A stretch of 64,000 bases of DNA, taken from Janthinobacterium sp. LM6. Lineage in GTDB: Bacteria > Pseudomonadota > Gammaproteobacteria > Burkholderiales > Burkholderiaceae_D. The stretch covers positions 2,790,001 through 2,854,000 of the forward strand of contig NZ_CP019510.1 of assembly GCF_002002885.1 (NCBI RefSeq), written 5' to 3'. Shown here piece by piece: positions 1 to 10,301 of the stretch (position 1 is its first letter; the number at the start of each line of letters is the position of its first letter). Both the position numbers and the translations under genes were made by a program. The notes beneath the pieces were generated by a model. That model did no database searches, had not been told where the DNA came from, and worked only from the letters and a program-made list of their open reading frames with translations.

Positions 1-846
1 GCGGCGCTGGCGCGCGACGGCGCCCACGATGGCCCCACATTGGCGCGGCACATGCGCGCCGCGGCGCGGCCCTTTGCGTTTGCGCATACTTTCCCAACCG
101 GCAACCACGCGATGCTGTTGCAATACTGGCTGGCCGCGCAGGGCATCGATCCGCTGCGCGACGCGCGCGTGATGACGGTGCCGCCGTCGCAGATGGTGGC
201 CGCCTTGCGCGCGGGCCAGATGGATGGCTTTTGCGCGGGCGAGCCGTGGGGCTACAAGGCCATCGTCGATGGCGTGGGGGTGACGGCCACCACCAGCGGC
301 GCCATCTGGCCCGACCATCCGGGCAAGGTACTGGGCACCAGCGCCGCGTTTGCGCACCAGCATCCGAACAGCTGCCGCGCCCTGATCGCCGCCGTGCTCG
401 AGGCGGGCCGCTGGATCGACGCCAGCGATGCCAACCGGCTGGCCATGGCGGCCACCCTGGCCGAGCCTGCTTATCTGAATACGCTGCAGGAAACGCTGGC
501 GCCGCGCATCCTCGGCCATTATCAGGACGGCCTGGGCAAGACGTGGGACGAGGCGCACGGTTTGAAGTTTTACGGCGCCGGCGCCGTCAATTTTCCCTAC
601 CTGTCGGACGGCATGTGGTTCATGACCCAGCACCGGCGCTGGGGCTTGCTGCGCGACGAACCCGATTACCTGGCGGTGGCAAGGCAAGTCAACCGCATCG
701 ACCTGTACCGCCAGGCGGCGGAAATGACGGCCACGCCCTTGCCGGCATCACCGCTGCGCAGCTCGACCCTGTGCGACGGCGTCGTGTGGGACGGCAGCGC
801 GCCGGAAGCGTACGCGGCGTCGTTTGCCATCGGCCATTTTTTCTGA
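1..846 (+). CDS. Nitrate ABC transporter substrate-binding protein, NrtA/NasS/CmpA family (5' truncated)
   Basis: The reading frame is open from base 1, so the N-terminus lies outside the window; 281 residues remain. The visible part is the C-terminal two thirds of a periplasmic-binding fold of the NrtA/NasS/CmpA type, with the family-typical stretches around 'CAGEPWGYKA', 'FPYLSDGMWFM' and 'VNRIDLYRQAA'. Such proteins bind nitrate, either for an ABC importer (NrtA) or as the nitrate sensor NasS that controls the antiterminator NasT. The missing N-terminus would tell which, since NrtA has an export signal and NasS does not. cobA follows after 14 bases, which fits a nitrate/nitrite assimilation operon because nitrite reductase needs siroheme. 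Confidence 0.8.
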   Translation, partial: AALARDGAHDGPTLARHMRAAARPFAFAHTFPTGNHAMLLQYWLAAQGIDPLRDARVMTVPPSQMVAALRAGQMDGFCAGEPWGYKAIVDGVGVTATTSGAIWPDHPGKVLGTSAAFAHQHPNSCRALIAAVLEAGRWIDASDANRLAMAATLAEPAYLNTLQETLAPRILGHYQDGLGKTWDEAHGLKFYGAGAVNFPYLSDGMWFMTQHRRWGLLRDEPDYLAVARQVNRIDLYRQAAEMTATPLPASPLRSSTLCDGVVWDGSAPEAYAASFAIGHFF

Positions 847-860
847 TTGGAGAGTTCATC

Positions 861-1631
861 ATGGCGCAACTTGGAAGCGTGACCCTGGTCGGCGCCGGTC
901 CCGGCGACCCGGACCTGCTGACCATCAAGGCAGTAAAAGCCATCGCGCGGGCCGACGTGGTGCTGATCGACGACCTCGTCAACCCGGCCATCCTCGCGCA
1001 TGCGGCACAAGGCGTGCGCGTGGTCGAGGTGGGCAAGCGGGGCGGCTGTGCCTCCACGCCGCAAGCGTTCATCGAGCGCCTGATGCTGGCCGAAGCGCGC
1101 GCCGGCCTGCACGTGGTACGGCTGAAAGGGGGCGACCCGTATCTGTTCGGGCGCGGCGGCGAAGAGCGCGCCTACCTGCGCAGCCACGGCGTGGCCGTCG
1201 AGGTGATCCCGGGCATCAGCAGCGGCCTGGCCGCACCGTCCAGCATCGGCGTGCCGTTGACGCACCGCGGCTGGAGCCAGGGCGCCATTTTCGTCACGGG
1301 CCACGGCAAGGATAGCGCGTCCGAGCCGAACTGGCTTGCGCTGGCGCAAAGCGGCCTGACGCTCGTCATCTACATGGGCGTGGCCAGGGTGGCGGCCATC
1401 CAGGCCGGCTTGCTGGCTGGCGGCATGGCGCCCGGCACGCCCGTGGCCGTGGTGCAATCGGCCAGCCTGGCCGCCCAGCGCCAGTTGCTGAGCACCTTGC
1501 AGCGCTTGCCGGACGATTTGCTGGCCAGCGGCCTGGGCAGCCCCAGCATCATCGTCGTGGGCGAGGTGGTGCGCTGCGCCGATGCCTGGGACGACCATGG
1601 CGCACAGGGCTTGCTGGCCGCGGCCGTGTGA
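861..1631 (+). CDS. cobA: Uroporphyrinogen-III C-methyltransferase
   Basis: This 256-residue protein is the single-domain S-adenosylmethionine methyltransferase that methylates uroporphyrinogen III at C2 and C7 to give precorrin-2, the entry to siroheme and cobalamin. The SAM-binding start 'GAGPGDPDLLT' begins at residue 11 and the second signature 'RLKGGDPYLFGRGGEE' lies near residue 85. Length is normal for stand-alone SUMT and there is no CysG-type oxidase/chelatase domain. The ATG at 861 has 'GGAGAG' in front of it and sits 14 bases after the nitrate-binding gene, so the two are probably cotranscribed and supply siroheme to an assimilatory nitrite reductase upstream of the window. Confidence 0.92.
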   Translation: MAQLGSVTLVGAGPGDPDLLTIKAVKAIARADVVLIDDLVNPAILAHAAQGVRVVEVGKRGGCASTPQAFIERLMLAEARAGLHVVRLKGGDPYLFGRGGEERAYLRSHGVAVEVIPGISSGLAAPSSIGVPLTHRGWSQGAIFVTGHGKDSASEPNWLALAQSGLTLVIYMGVARVAAIQAGLLAGGMAPGTPVAVVQSASLAAQRQLLSTLQRLPDDLLASGLGSPSIIVVGEVVRCADAWDDHGAQGLLAAAV

Positions 1632-1632
1632 T

Positions 1633-2625
1633 TTAGCGGATCGGCAGGGCCACGGGACGGATGGGCGCCGCGTCGCCGCCGCGGAATTTCAAGGAGGCGC
1701 CGATGAAGGCGAACTGGTAGACCTTGTCGCGCGACAAGCCTTCCAGGTCGACCAGTTCCAGGATGGGCGCGCCCTGCTGCGCCAGCAGATACGTGTGCAC
1801 GGGCAGGTAATTGCCGGGCACTTCGGAGGGAAACGCCTCGAAACTGAGGTTGTCCGCCCCCACCACCATGGCGCCGCCATCTTCCACGAGGAATTTCGCC
1901 GCATCGAGCGACAGGCCGGGCGGATTCGCCATATAGGCTTGCGCCTGCTCATAGTGCTGCATGCGGCCCGTGCGTATCAGCACCACGTCGCCTTTTGCCA
2001 GCGTCACCTTCTGTTGCGCCAGCGCCGCGCGCAAATCCTGCCGCGTCACGCGGTAATTGTCGGGCAGTTGCTGTAATCCCTTGGCCACGGCCACGTCGAT
2101 CAGCACGCCGCGCGCGACGATGGGCGGCAGTTTTTCCGCGCCCGTCACGGTCCAGCCCCGGTCGCCCAGGTATTGCTCTTCCGTAAAACCGTTCCAGATC
2201 TTGCCGTTCAAGCCGAAATGGTTAAGGGCGTCGATATGCGTGCCCATGTGCGCATACATAGACACGGCCGAGCCCGTGTAACTGACGTGGCGGTTCATCT
2301 GTTCGCCCACGTTCATCGAGTCGGCCACCACGTTGCCCTTCGGCGTGTGCGTCATCCACATCTGGTAGGGCGGGTCGCCGGCCGCCTGCCAGCTGGGCAT
2401 GCCGACATAGAAATCGACGGCCAGGTCGTAGCTCTTGCCGCCGTCGATGCGCGCCAGGATGGCGGCGCGCGAGGCGGCCGTCATCAGGTTCAGGCGGCCG
2501 ATCTCGTCTTTCGGCCCCCAGGGGCTGATGCCCACTTCGGGCAGGGCGGCGGCCGGGGCGGCCTGCACTGCGCCGGCCAGCAGCGCCAGCAGCAGGGTGG
2601 CCAGGGTGGCGGATGGTTTGAACAT
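1633..2625 (-). CDS. Secreted cyclase family protein (metal-dependent hydrolase, PF04199 type)
   Basis: The 330-residue product begins with a Sec signal peptide (about residues 1-22, ending AQA-like 'VQAAPA'). The metal-binding signature of the cyclase/kynurenine formamidase-like family is clear: H126-x-G-T-H130-x-D132 followed by H136. The start at 2625 is chosen because AAGGAGT lies just upstream; a longer frame to 3768 is only a shadow of the regulator gene. Family members hydrolyse amides or cyclise polyketides; the substrate here cannot be told from sequence. It is divergent from a LysR regulator across a 108-base AT-rich region, which suggests that regulator controls it. Confidence 0.82.
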   Translation of the reverse strand: MFKPSATLATLLLALLAGAVQAAPAAALPEVGISPWGPKDEIGRLNLMTAASRAAILARIDGGKSYDLAVDFYVGMPSWQAAGDPPYQMWMTHTPKGNVVADSMNVGEQMNRHVSYTGSAVSMYAHMGTHIDALNHFGLNGKIWNGFTEEQYLGDRGWTVTGAEKLPPIVARGVLIDVAVAKGLQQLPDNYRVTRQDLRAALAQQKVTLAKGDVVLIRTGRMQHYEQAQAYMANPPGLSLDAAKFLVEDGGAMVVGADNLSFEAFPSEVPGNYLPVHTYLLAQQGAPILELVDLEGLSRDKVYQFAFIGASLKFRGGDAAPIRPVALPIR

Positions 2626-2666
2626 GGGGTACTCCTTGCGTGACATGAATGAAGAAGCCGCCATCA

Positions 2667-2707
2667 TATTATTTTCAATTCCAATGATAATCAGCGATAA
2701 AATAATA
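2667..2707. promoter_or_regulatory. Inverted repeat in divergent cyclase/LysR promoter
   Basis: TATTATTTT (2667-2675) and AAAATAATA (2699-2707) form a perfect 9-base inverted repeat with a 23-base spacer in the short AT-rich gap between the cyclase gene and its divergent LysR regulator. The position fits a LysR recognition or activation site that also carries the promoters. AT-richness alone could produce part of the match, so this is a candidate only. Confidence 0.4.
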
Positions 2708-2733
2708 AGATATTCAACCACAAGGAAAGAATC

Positions 2734-3654
2734 ATGGATGTCCTGGCGCACATGCGCGTGTTTCGCAAGGTGGTCGAGCGCGACAGCTTCAGCAAGGCGG
2801 CGCTGGATCTGAACCAGTCGGCGGCGGCCATCAGCAAGCAGGTGCGCCAGCTGGAGGCGCATCTGGGTACAGTGCTGCTGGTGCGCACGACGCGACGCAT
2901 GAGTCTGTCGGATGGCGGGCGCGCCTACTATCTGGAATGCTGCCGCCTGCTCGATGAAATCGACGCGCTGGAACTGGCCACGCGCGGCTGCACCGGCAAG
3001 GTGGCGGGGCGCTTGCGCGTGAATGCGCCGCTGTCGTTTGGCCTGAAGGTGCTGTCGCCGCTGCTGCCGGTGTTCATGGCGCGCTACCCGGAAGTGAGAA
3101 TCGAGATGACCCTGGACGACCGCCTGCGCGACGTGGTGGGCGAGGGCTATGACGTGTCGCTGCGCATCCGCGCCGCGCTGGCCGATTCGACCCTGGTGGC
3201 GCGCCGCCTGGGCGATGTCGAGCAGATGATCTGCGCATCGCCCGCCTATCTGGCGCGGTGCGGCACGCCCCGGCTGGCGCAGGACTTGCACGGTCACGAT
3301 TGCCTGGCTTACCGGCTGGCCGACAGCCCCGGCGTGTGGCAGCTGGCCGGCCCGGAAGGGAGCAGCAGCATCGTCCTGCCCGTGCGCTTTTCCGCCGACA
3401 GCAGCCTGCTGCTGGCCGACATGCTGGCGGCGGGCATCGGCGTGGGCGCGCTGCCGTCGTTTGTCGCCGCGCCGCTGCTGGCCAGCGGCGCCCTGGTGCG
3501 CGTGCTGCCGTCGCACGGCATGGCCAGGCGCGGCGTGTATGCCTTGACGCCCGACGGACGCCACGTGCAGGAAAAGGTGCGCGCCTTTTGCGACTTCCTG
3601 GCCGGGGCGCTGCGGGGTGCCCAGGCGCCAGGTGTTTTCCAGGGCAACCATTGA
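2734..3654 (+). CDS. LysR-family transcriptional regulator
   Basis: A 306-residue LysR-type regulator. Residues 1-60 form the winged helix-turn-helix ('FSKAALDLNQSAAAISKQVRQLE') and the rest is the periplasmic-binding-like effector domain of the type seen in CrgA/DntR-like regulators. The ATG at 2734 is preceded by AAGGAAAG. It is divergent from the secreted cyclase gene, the classic arrangement for a LysR protein that regulates its neighbour in response to a substrate. The effector is unknown. Confidence 0.88.
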   Translation: MDVLAHMRVFRKVVERDSFSKAALDLNQSAAAISKQVRQLEAHLGTVLLVRTTRRMSLSDGGRAYYLECCRLLDEIDALELATRGCTGKVAGRLRVNAPLSFGLKVLSPLLPVFMARYPEVRIEMTLDDRLRDVVGEGYDVSLRIRAALADSTLVARRLGDVEQMICASPAYLARCGTPRLAQDLHGHDCLAYRLADSPGVWQLAGPEGSSSIVLPVRFSADSSLLLADMLAAGIGVGALPSFVAAPLLASGALVRVLPSHGMARRGVYALTPDGRHVQEKVRAFCDFLAGALRGAQAPGVFQGNH

Positions 3655-3767
3655 ACGCGCTTTTTTTCTTCCACAAGCGCGTCGGGCAGGGGCTTTGATA
3701 GTATCCTCGTACTTGCTGGGCGGCCGGGGCGCCGCCCATTCAAGGAAACCGGAATAAGCGATCGACA

Positions 3768-6700
3768 ATGCACACTTTGAGCAAGGGCGGGGCGGGATCA
3801 GGCATCAGGATATGGGCGGGTGGCTTGCTGCTGGCGTTGGCGGTGGGCGGCGCCCTGTATGCGGGCGCGGCGCGCACGGTCGATGACGATGCCGAGCAGC
3901 GTTTCGACAACCTCACGCATGGCGCCCAGCATAGCCTGATCACGCGCGTAAAAAGCTATTCCGACCTGCTGCGCGGCCTCGAAGCCCTGTTTCGCACCAG
4001 CGAGCAGCTGACGCGCCGGCAGTTCCACGATTACGTGGCCGGCCTCGATATCGCGCGCCAGTTCCCGGCCATCGAATCGGTCAACTATGCGGTGGCCGTC
4101 CCGTCGGCGCGGCGCGCCGCCTTCATCGAGGCCGTGCGCCGCGACACCAGCCTGGCGCCGCGCGGCTATCCCGCCTTCACCATCCGTCCCGCGGGGGAGC
4201 GGCCGGAATACGCGGTGCTCACCTACCTGGAACCCGATTCCCTGCTGGCCGAACGCATGGGCGTCGATATCGGCGCCAACCCGCTGGTAGCGCAGTCCCT
4301 GGCGCAGGCGCGCGACAGCGGCGAGGTCAGCGCGTCTGGCCAGGTGATCATGATCAAGGGGCCGCCCGCGCACGTGGGCCTGGGCATGCGCCTGCCCGTG
4401 TACCGCAACGGTATGCCGCAAGGCAGCGTGGCCGAGCGCCGCGCCGCCTACCAGGGTTCCGTCGGCATCGGCTTTGGCGTGGCGCAGCTGGTGCACAGCG
4501 CGCTCGAACGCAGCGCCCTGGAGCCGCTGCACCTGACCCTGTACAGCGCCGCCGAAGCGACGCCCACCGATGGCGCCCTGCGCATCACGCCGCAGGACCG
4601 CCTGCTGTTCAACGATGACGGCGACCTGGCGGCGGCGCCGCCGCAACCGGGCAGCGATGCCGACTATTTCGACCAGGTGCTGCCCGTGGCTTACCAGGGC
4701 GGCCTGTGGAAAGCCCATTTCCGCGTGCGCAAGGCGGAGCTGTACAGCCCCTTCGACCGTTATTTCCCGTGGCTGGCGCTGGCTGTCGGCGTGGCCGGCA
4801 CCCTGCTCATTTATGGCTACATCTTTACCCTGTACCGTTCGCGCCGCAATGCGGTGGCGCAGCGCACCCTGCTCGATACGGTGCTCGACAGCGTCGACGC
4901 CTACGTCTACATGAAGGATGCCGACCTGCGCTACCGCTACGTGAATGCGCGCACGGCGAAGATACTGGGCCGTTCGGTGGAGCAGCTGATCGGCCGCCAG
5001 GATGGCGAATTGATGCTCGGCGATGCGGCGGCGTCCGTGCAGCGCACGGAGCGCCAGGTGTTCGACAGCGGCGCCAAGTTCGTCGGCGAGGAGCGCTTCG
5101 TCGATGCGCAGGGCCAGGTGCATCATCTGTGGAGCGTGAAGGTGCCGCTGGGCTTGCCCGGTCCCGTCACGGGCCTGATCGGCCTGTCCACCGACGTGAC
5201 GGAACTGCACCGCCTGAAGGAACAGGCCGACGCGGCCAGCCAGGCCAAGAGCGACTTCCTGTCGAACATGAGCCATGAAATCCGCACGCCGATGAACAGC
5301 ATCATCGGCATGGCGCACCTGGCGCTGAAATCCGTGGCCGATGCGCGCCAGCGCGACTATCTGCAGAAAATCTTCCACTCGGGCCAGCACTTGCTGGGTC
5401 TGATCAACGACATCCTCGACTTTTCCAAGATCGAGGCGGGCAAGCTGGAACTGGAAGTGCTGGACTTCCGTCTCGATACCCTGCTGGCGAACATCGCCAG
5501 CCAGCTCGGCGACGCGGCCGCTGTCAAGGGCCTGGCGCTGCAGTTCGATATCGCGCCGGAACTGCCGCAGCGCTGGCGCGGCGACCCGCTGCGCCTGGAG
5601 CAGGTCTTGCTGAACCTGACCAGCAACGCCATCAAGTTTTCCGACAATGGCAGCATCTTCGTGCGCGTGCGCCAGTCCGAGGAGCGGGGCAGCCACGGCA
5701 TGCTGCGCTTCGAAGTGCAGGACCGGGGCATCGGCATGAATCAGGAAGAGGTGGCGCAGCTGTTCCGCTCCTTCCACCAGGCCGACCCGTCGACCACACG
5801 CAAATATGGCGGCAGCGGCCTGGGGCTGGTGATCAGCAAGCAGCTGGTGGAGCTCATGGGCGGCAAGGTGGGCGTGTACAGCCAGCCTGGCCTGGGCAGC
5901 ACCTTCTGGTTCACGGCGCGCCTGGAGAAAAGCGCGCAGGCCAGCGACGAGCGCATCGCCGAAGTGGAACCGGAAGTGCTGGGCGTGATACGCGGCGCAT
6001 CCATCCTGCTGGTGGAAGACAACGTCTTCAGCCAGCAGGTGGGCTGCGAATTGCTGGAAGACGCCGGCGCCACCGTCTGCGTCGCCTGCAATGGCCGCGA
6101 AGCGCTGGAATTGCTGGCCCACCGGCGCTACGACTGCGTGCTGATGGACGTGCAGATGCCGGAGATGGACGGTTTCGAGGCGACGCGCCGCATCCGCGCC
6201 GACCCGCAGCTTGCCGGCCTGCTGGTGATCGCCATGACGGCCAATGCGGGCAGCGAAGACCGCGCCCGCTGCCTGGCGGCCGGCATGGACGAATTTTTGA
6301 CCAAGCCGATCGCCCCGAATCTGCTGTTCCACCTGCTGGCGAAATGGTTTCGCCTGCGTGGCGGCATCGGCGGCATCGGCCATGCGCGCGCGGGCGACAG
6401 GCTGGTGGCGGTGCCGAAAGCGCCGCCACCAGCCGCTTCGCCGGACTTGCGCGATACGGCGATTCTCGACCTGGCCACCCTGGCGCTCACGTTCAGCAAT
6501 GACCCCGTGAAGATGCGCAAGTACACCCAGCTGTTTCTCGATACGGCGCGCGACGGCATCGCCGAAATGGAGCAAGCCATGGCGCTGGAAGACCTGGGGC
6601 GCCTGGCCGACCTGGGACACCGCAGCAAATCGTCGGCGCTGGCCGTCGGCGCCCATGCCTTTGCCGGCCTGTGCGCGTCGATCGAAGGCTTGCGCCTTGG

Positions 6701-6806
6701 CGGCGACCTGCAGCAGGCGCGCGCCTTGCTGACGGCCCTGGGGCCGGCGCTGGCGCAGGTGGCGGAACAAATTTCCGTGGAATTTGCCGCCAGCGACGCC
6801 CCCTGA
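3768..6806 (+). CDS. CHASE-PAS hybrid sensor histidine kinase with receiver and Hpt domains
   Basis: A 1012-residue membrane kinase with a full phosphorelay. There is a transmembrane segment near residues 12-33, a periplasmic CHASE domain (about 75-260), a second membrane segment near 335-355, then a PAS domain (about 370-480). The HisKA domain carries the phosphorylated His503 in '[15 protein letters not shown]', followed by an ATPase domain with '[13 protein letters not shown]'. A receiver domain has D794 in '[11 protein letters not shown]', and a C-terminal Hpt has H951 in 'GHRSKSSA'. CHASE domains bind small extracellular ligands, unknown here. No response regulator lies next to it, so the output partner is elsewhere. 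A weak ribosome site precedes the ATG. Confidence 0.9.
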   Translation: MHTLSKGGAGSGIRIWAGGLLLALAVGGALYAGAARTVDDDAEQRFDNLTHGAQHSLITRVKSYSDLLRGLEALFRTSEQLTRRQFHDYVAGLDIARQFPAIESVNYAVAVPSARRAAFIEAVRRDTSLAPRGYPAFTIRPAGERPEYAVLTYLEPDSLLAERMGVDIGANPLVAQSLAQARDSGEVSASGQVIMIKGPPAHVGLGMRLPVYRNGMPQGSVAERRAAYQGSVGIGFGVAQLVHSALERSALEPLHLTLYSAAEATPTDGALRITPQDRLLFNDDGDLAAAPPQPGSDADYFDQVLPVAYQGGLWKAHFRVRKAELYSPFDRYFPWLALAVGVAGTLLIYGYIFTLYRSRRNAVAQRTLLDTVLDSVDAYVYMKDADLRYRYVNARTAKILGRSVEQLIGRQDGELMLGDAAASVQRTERQVFDSGAKFVGEERFVDAQGQVHHLWSVKVPLGLPGPVTGLIGLSTDVTELHRLKEQADAASQAKSDFLSNMSHEIRTPMNSIIGMAHLALKSVADARQRDYLQKIFHSGQHLLGLINDILDFSKIEAGKLELEVLDFRLDTLLANIASQLGDAAAVKGLALQFDIAPELPQRWRGDPLRLEQVLLNLTSNAIKFSDNGSIFVRVRQSEERGSHGMLRFEVQDRGIGMNQEEVAQLFRSFHQADPSTTRKYGGSGLGLVISKQLVELMGGKVGVYSQPGLGSTFWFTARLEKSAQASDERIAEVEPEVLGVIRGASILLVEDNVFSQQVGCELLEDAGATVCVACNGREALELLAHRRYDCVLMDVQMPEMDGFEATRRIRADPQLAGLLVIAMTANAGSEDRARCLAAGMDEFLTKPIAPNLLFHLLAKWFRLRGGIGGIGHARAGDRLVAVPKAPPPAASPDLRDTAILDLATLALTFSNDPVKMRKYTQLFLDTARDGIAEMEQAMALEDLGRLADLGHRSKSSALAVGAHAFAGLCASIEGLRLGGDLQQARALLTALGPALAQVAEQISVEFAASDAP

Positions 6807-6881
6807 CGCAGGCAGCGGCGATAATACGCGTTTGACGTCTCCGGCCACCCGGCCGAAGACGCGGCAACCCATCGGATCAGC

Positions 6882-9800
6882 ATGCATACTCCCGTCACGC
6901 CCGGCCTCCTCATCCTGCATGGCAACCAGCTGGAACAGCTGCGCGCCGCCGTCTTCCAGTGGCTGCGCCAGCATCCGCTGGCCCCCCTGGAAACGGATAT
7001 CTTCCTGGTGCAGTCGAACGGCGTGGCCGAATGGCTGAAGATCGCCCTGGCCGAGGAGATGGGGGTGTGCGCCGCCACGCGCATCGCGCTGCCGGCGCGC
7101 CTGCTGTGGGAAAGCTACCGGGGCATGCTTGGGCGCGAGCGCGTCCCGCGCGTGTCGCCGTTCGACAAATCCCCGCTGACGTGGCGTTTGATGCGCCTGT
7201 TGCCGTCCTTGCTGGCCGACCCGGTATTCGCGCCGCTGCGCTACTTCCTTGCCGATGGCGATAGCGAACGCCGGCTGCAGCTGGCCGAACGCCTGGCCGA
7301 TTTGTTCGACCAGTACCAGGTCTACCGCGCCGACTGGCTGGCCGACTGGGCGGCGGGGCGCGACCAGCTGCGCACGGCCCGCAATGAAGCCATCGCACTG
7401 AAGGAAGACCAGCGCTGGCAGGCGCAGTTGTGGCGCGCCGTGGCAGCCGATGTCGAGGCTTTCGAGCGCGACACGGGCCGTGCCGACATCCACGACGCCT
7501 TCCTGGCGGCGATCGCCGCCGGCGATGCGCCGGTGGGCAAGCTGCCGCGCCGCGTGGTGCTGTTCGGCGTGTCGGCCTTGCCGTACCAGACCTTGCAGGC
7601 GCTGGCCGCGCTGGCGCGCCACACGCAGGTGGTGCTGGCCGTGCCGAATCCGTGCCAGTTCTACTGGGGCGACATCATCGACGGGCGCGACTTGCTGCGC
7701 GCGGAAAACAAGCGCCAGCGGCAGCGCAACGGCACCGACCTGGCGCAAATCCCGCTCGAAGCGCTGCATGCGCACAGCCATCCGCTGCTGGCCAGCTGGG
7801 GCAGGCAAGGGCGCGATTTCATCCGCATGCTCGACGAGTTCGACGAGCACGCGCAAGCCGAGGGGCGCGACGACAGCCTGCGCATCGACCTGTTTGGCGA
7901 GGAAACGGGCGAGACCCTGCTGCAGCAGGTGCAGGTGGCCATCCGCGAACTGCGCCCGCTGGCCGAACATGAACAAACGCCGCCCGGCGCCGGCGACCGC
8001 TCGATCGAATTTCACGTGGCGCACAGCGTGCAGCGCGAGGTGGAAGTGCTGCACGACCAGCTGCTGGCCATGTTCGCGCACAGCGCCGAGACGGGCCTGC
8101 GCCCGCGCGACGTGGTGGTGATGGTGCCCGACATCGACACGTTCACGGCCGCCATCCACGCCGTCTTCGGCCAGTACCGGCGCAATGACGAGCGTTTCAT
8201 TCCGTTCGAGATCGGCGACGTGAAGGATCGCAGCGTCAATCCGCTGCTCGTCGCGCTCGAGTGGCTGCTGCAGCTGCCGCAGCAGCGCTGCCGCCAGAGC
8301 GAAGTGCGCGACCTGCTCGACGTGCCCGCGCTGGCCACCCGCTTTGGCCTGCAGCCGGACGACCTGGCCACCCTGGGCGCCTGGATCGAAGGGGCGGGCG
8401 TGCGCTGGGGCCTGGACCAGGCGCACCGCGCCGGCCTGGGGCTGGGCGCGGCCGGGGAACAGAATGCGTGGATCTTCGGCGTGCGGCGCATGCTGCTTGG
8501 TTATGCCAGCGGCAGCGGCGCCAGCTTTGGCGGCATCGAACCGTATGCGGAAGTGGGCGGCCTCGATGCGGCGCTGGCCGGCTCGCTGGCGCAGCTGGTC
8601 GAGGCGCTGCTGCACTGGCGCACCGTGCTGGCCGGCGCGCGCACGCCGGCCGAATGGGGCGTGCAGGCGCGCGCGCTGCTGGCGGCCTTCTTTGACGCCG
8701 GCGACGAAGGCGACCGTTTGACCCTGGCGCAGCTCGAAGGCGCCTTGCAGGGCTGGCTGGAAACCTGCGAACATGCGGGCTTCGTCGAGCCGGTGCCGCT
8801 GTCCGTGCTGCGCGTGGCGTGGCTGGGCGCGCTGGACGAGCCGACCCTGAACCATCAATTCGTCTCCGGCGGCGTGACCTTCTGCACCCTGATGCCGATG
8901 CGCGCCGTGCCGTTCCGCGTCGTGTGCCTGCTGGGCATGAACGATGGCGATTTCCCGCGCCGCGCGCCAAAGGCCGATTTCGATTTGCTGGCGCTGCCCG
9001 GCATGGCGCGCCCGGGTGACCGTTCGCGCCGCGACGACGACCGCTATCTGATGCTCGAAGCCTTGCTGGCCGCGCGCGACAAACTGTACGTGAGCTGGGT
9101 GGGGCGCAATGTGCGTGACAATTCCGAGCAGCCGCCGTCCGTGCTGGTGTCGCAGCTGCGCGATTACCTGGCGGCCGGCTGGTCGCTGGACCGGCACCTG
9201 GTATCGCTGACCACCGAGCATGCGCTGCAGCCGTTCAGCCGCCGCTATTTCGAGGCCGATGGCTTGCTCACCTATGCGCGCGAATGGCGTGTCGCGCATG
9301 CGGATGCGGATGCGCAGGCCGCCGTGCTGCCGCTGGGCCCTTACGAGCTCGATCCCGGCACGCGGCTGAAGCTGGGCGAGCTGGCCAGCTTTTTGCGCCA
9401 ACCCGTCAAATACTTTTTCCGCCGCCGCCTCAGCGTGTATTTCGCCGACGCCGCCATGCTGGGCGAGGATGAAGAACCGTTCGGCCTGAATGCGCTCGAG
9501 CGCTATCTGCTGGAAGACACCATGCTCGACGACGGCGGCGCCCTGGAAGCGGCGGACGACGTGCGCGCCAGCCTGGAAGCGCGCGCAGCGAAGCTGGCGC
9601 GCGAAGGCGTGCTGCCCATCGGCCTGATCGGCCGGCAGGTGCAGGCGCAGCTGGTCGAGGCGCTGGTGCCCGTGCGCAGCGCGTGGCTGTCCTTGCGCGC
9701 CTCGTTCCCGTACGCGGCCGACAAGCGCGCCATCAACCTGCCGTTTGGCGAGCTGCAGATCGACGACTGGCTCGACAAATTGTGCAGCAACGGGCGGGAG

Positions 9801-10301
9801 ACGGCCTGGCTGATGCAGATTTCCTCGAAAGTGACGGACAAGGGCGGCCTGGCGCGCGGCGACAAGCTGATGCTGATGTGGCTGCGCCAGCTGGCCGCCG
9901 CCGCCCTCGGCTTCCCCGTCACCGGCTACCTGGTGGCGCGCGACGCCATCGTCAGCATGGCGCCGCTCGATCCGGCCGCTTCGCGCGCCGCCCTGGCCAC
10001 CTTGCTGGCGCTGTGGCGCGAAGGCATGAACCATCCGCTGCCCACGGCGTGCAAGACGGGGCTGGCGCTGGTGCAGCAGGGGGACCCGCGCGCCGTCTAC
10101 GATGGCGGTTTCGATATCTCGGGCGAGCGCGATGAACTGTGCCTGGCGCGCCTGTGGCCCGAGTTTTCCGCGCTGGCCGCCGAGGAAGCGTGGCAGGACT
10201 GCACGCGCGAGCTGTATGGCCCGCTGGCCGACTGGCTGCAAGAACACATCACCATCGACCCGATCAGCGCGCCCGATGACGGCGCGGGAGAAGAACAATG
10301 A
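6882..10301 (+). CDS. recC: Exodeoxyribonuclease V subunit gamma (RecC)
   Basis: This 1139-residue protein matches RecC, the scaffold subunit of RecBCD that splits the duplex ends and reads Chi. Typical family stretches include the N-terminal 'QSNGVAEWLKIALAEEMGV' and the central 'LMPMRAVPFRVVCLLGMNDG'. The helicase-like folds carry no Walker motifs, as expected for RecC. It is the first gene of recC-recB-recD: its stop overlaps the start of recB by four bases (ATGA), so the subunits are probably translationally coupled. Length is close to the usual 1100-1120 residues. Confidence 0.93.
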   Translation: MHTPVTPGLLILHGNQLEQLRAAVFQWLRQHPLAPLETDIFLVQSNGVAEWLKIALAEEMGVCAATRIALPARLLWESYRGMLGRERVPRVSPFDKSPLTWRLMRLLPSLLADPVFAPLRYFLADGDSERRLQLAERLADLFDQYQVYRADWLADWAAGRDQLRTARNEAIALKEDQRWQAQLWRAVAADVEAFERDTGRADIHDAFLAAIAAGDAPVGKLPRRVVLFGVSALPYQTLQALAALARHTQVVLAVPNPCQFYWGDIIDGRDLLRAENKRQRQRNGTDLAQIPLEALHAHSHPLLASWGRQGRDFIRMLDEFDEHAQAEGRDDSLRIDLFGEETGETLLQQVQVAIRELRPLAEHEQTPPGAGDRSIEFHVAHSVQREVEVLHDQLLAMFAHSAETGLRPRDVVVMVPDIDTFTAAIHAVFGQYRRNDERFIPFEIGDVKDRSVNPLLVALEWLLQLPQQRCRQSEVRDLLDVPALATRFGLQPDDLATLGAWIEGAGVRWGLDQAHRAGLGLGAAGEQNAWIFGVRRMLLGYASGSGASFGGIEPYAEVGGLDAALAGSLAQLVEALLHWRTVLAGARTPAEWGVQARALLAAFFDAGDEGDRLTLAQLEGALQGWLETCEHAGFVEPVPLSVLRVAWLGALDEPTLNHQFVSGGVTFCTLMPMRAVPFRVVCLLGMNDGDFPRRAPKADFDLLALPGMARPGDRSRRDDDRYLMLEALLAARDKLYVSWVGRNVRDNSEQPPSVLVSQLRDYLAAGWSLDRHLVSLTTEHALQPFSRRYFEADGLLTYAREWRVAHADADAQAAVLPLGPYELDPGTRLKLGELASFLRQPVKYFFRRRLSVYFADAAMLGEDEEPFGLNALERYLLEDTMLDDGGALEAADDVRASLEARAAKLAREGVLPIGLIGRQVQAQLVEALVPVRSAWLSLRASFPYAADKRAINLPFGELQIDDWLDKLCSNGRETAWLMQISSKVTDKGGLARGDKLMLMWLRQLAAAALGFPVTGYLVARDAIVSMAPLDPAASRAALATLLALWREGMNHPLPTACKTGLALVQQGDPRAVYDGGFDISGERDELCLARLWPEFSALAAEEAWQDCTRELYGPLADWLQEHITIDPISAPDDGAGEEQ

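Noticed and set aside
1633..3768. A 711-codon version of the cyclase protein.
   Set aside because: The extra N-terminal part is antisense to the LysR gene, and a signal peptide with AAGGAGT starts at 2625.
3798..10298. A 2166-codon open frame on the minus strand opposite the hybrid kinase and recC.
   Set aside because: It is low in hydrophobic residues and extremely rich in H/R/Q/A, the usual antisense shadow of GC-rich genes; the plus strand carries clear kinase and RecC motifs.
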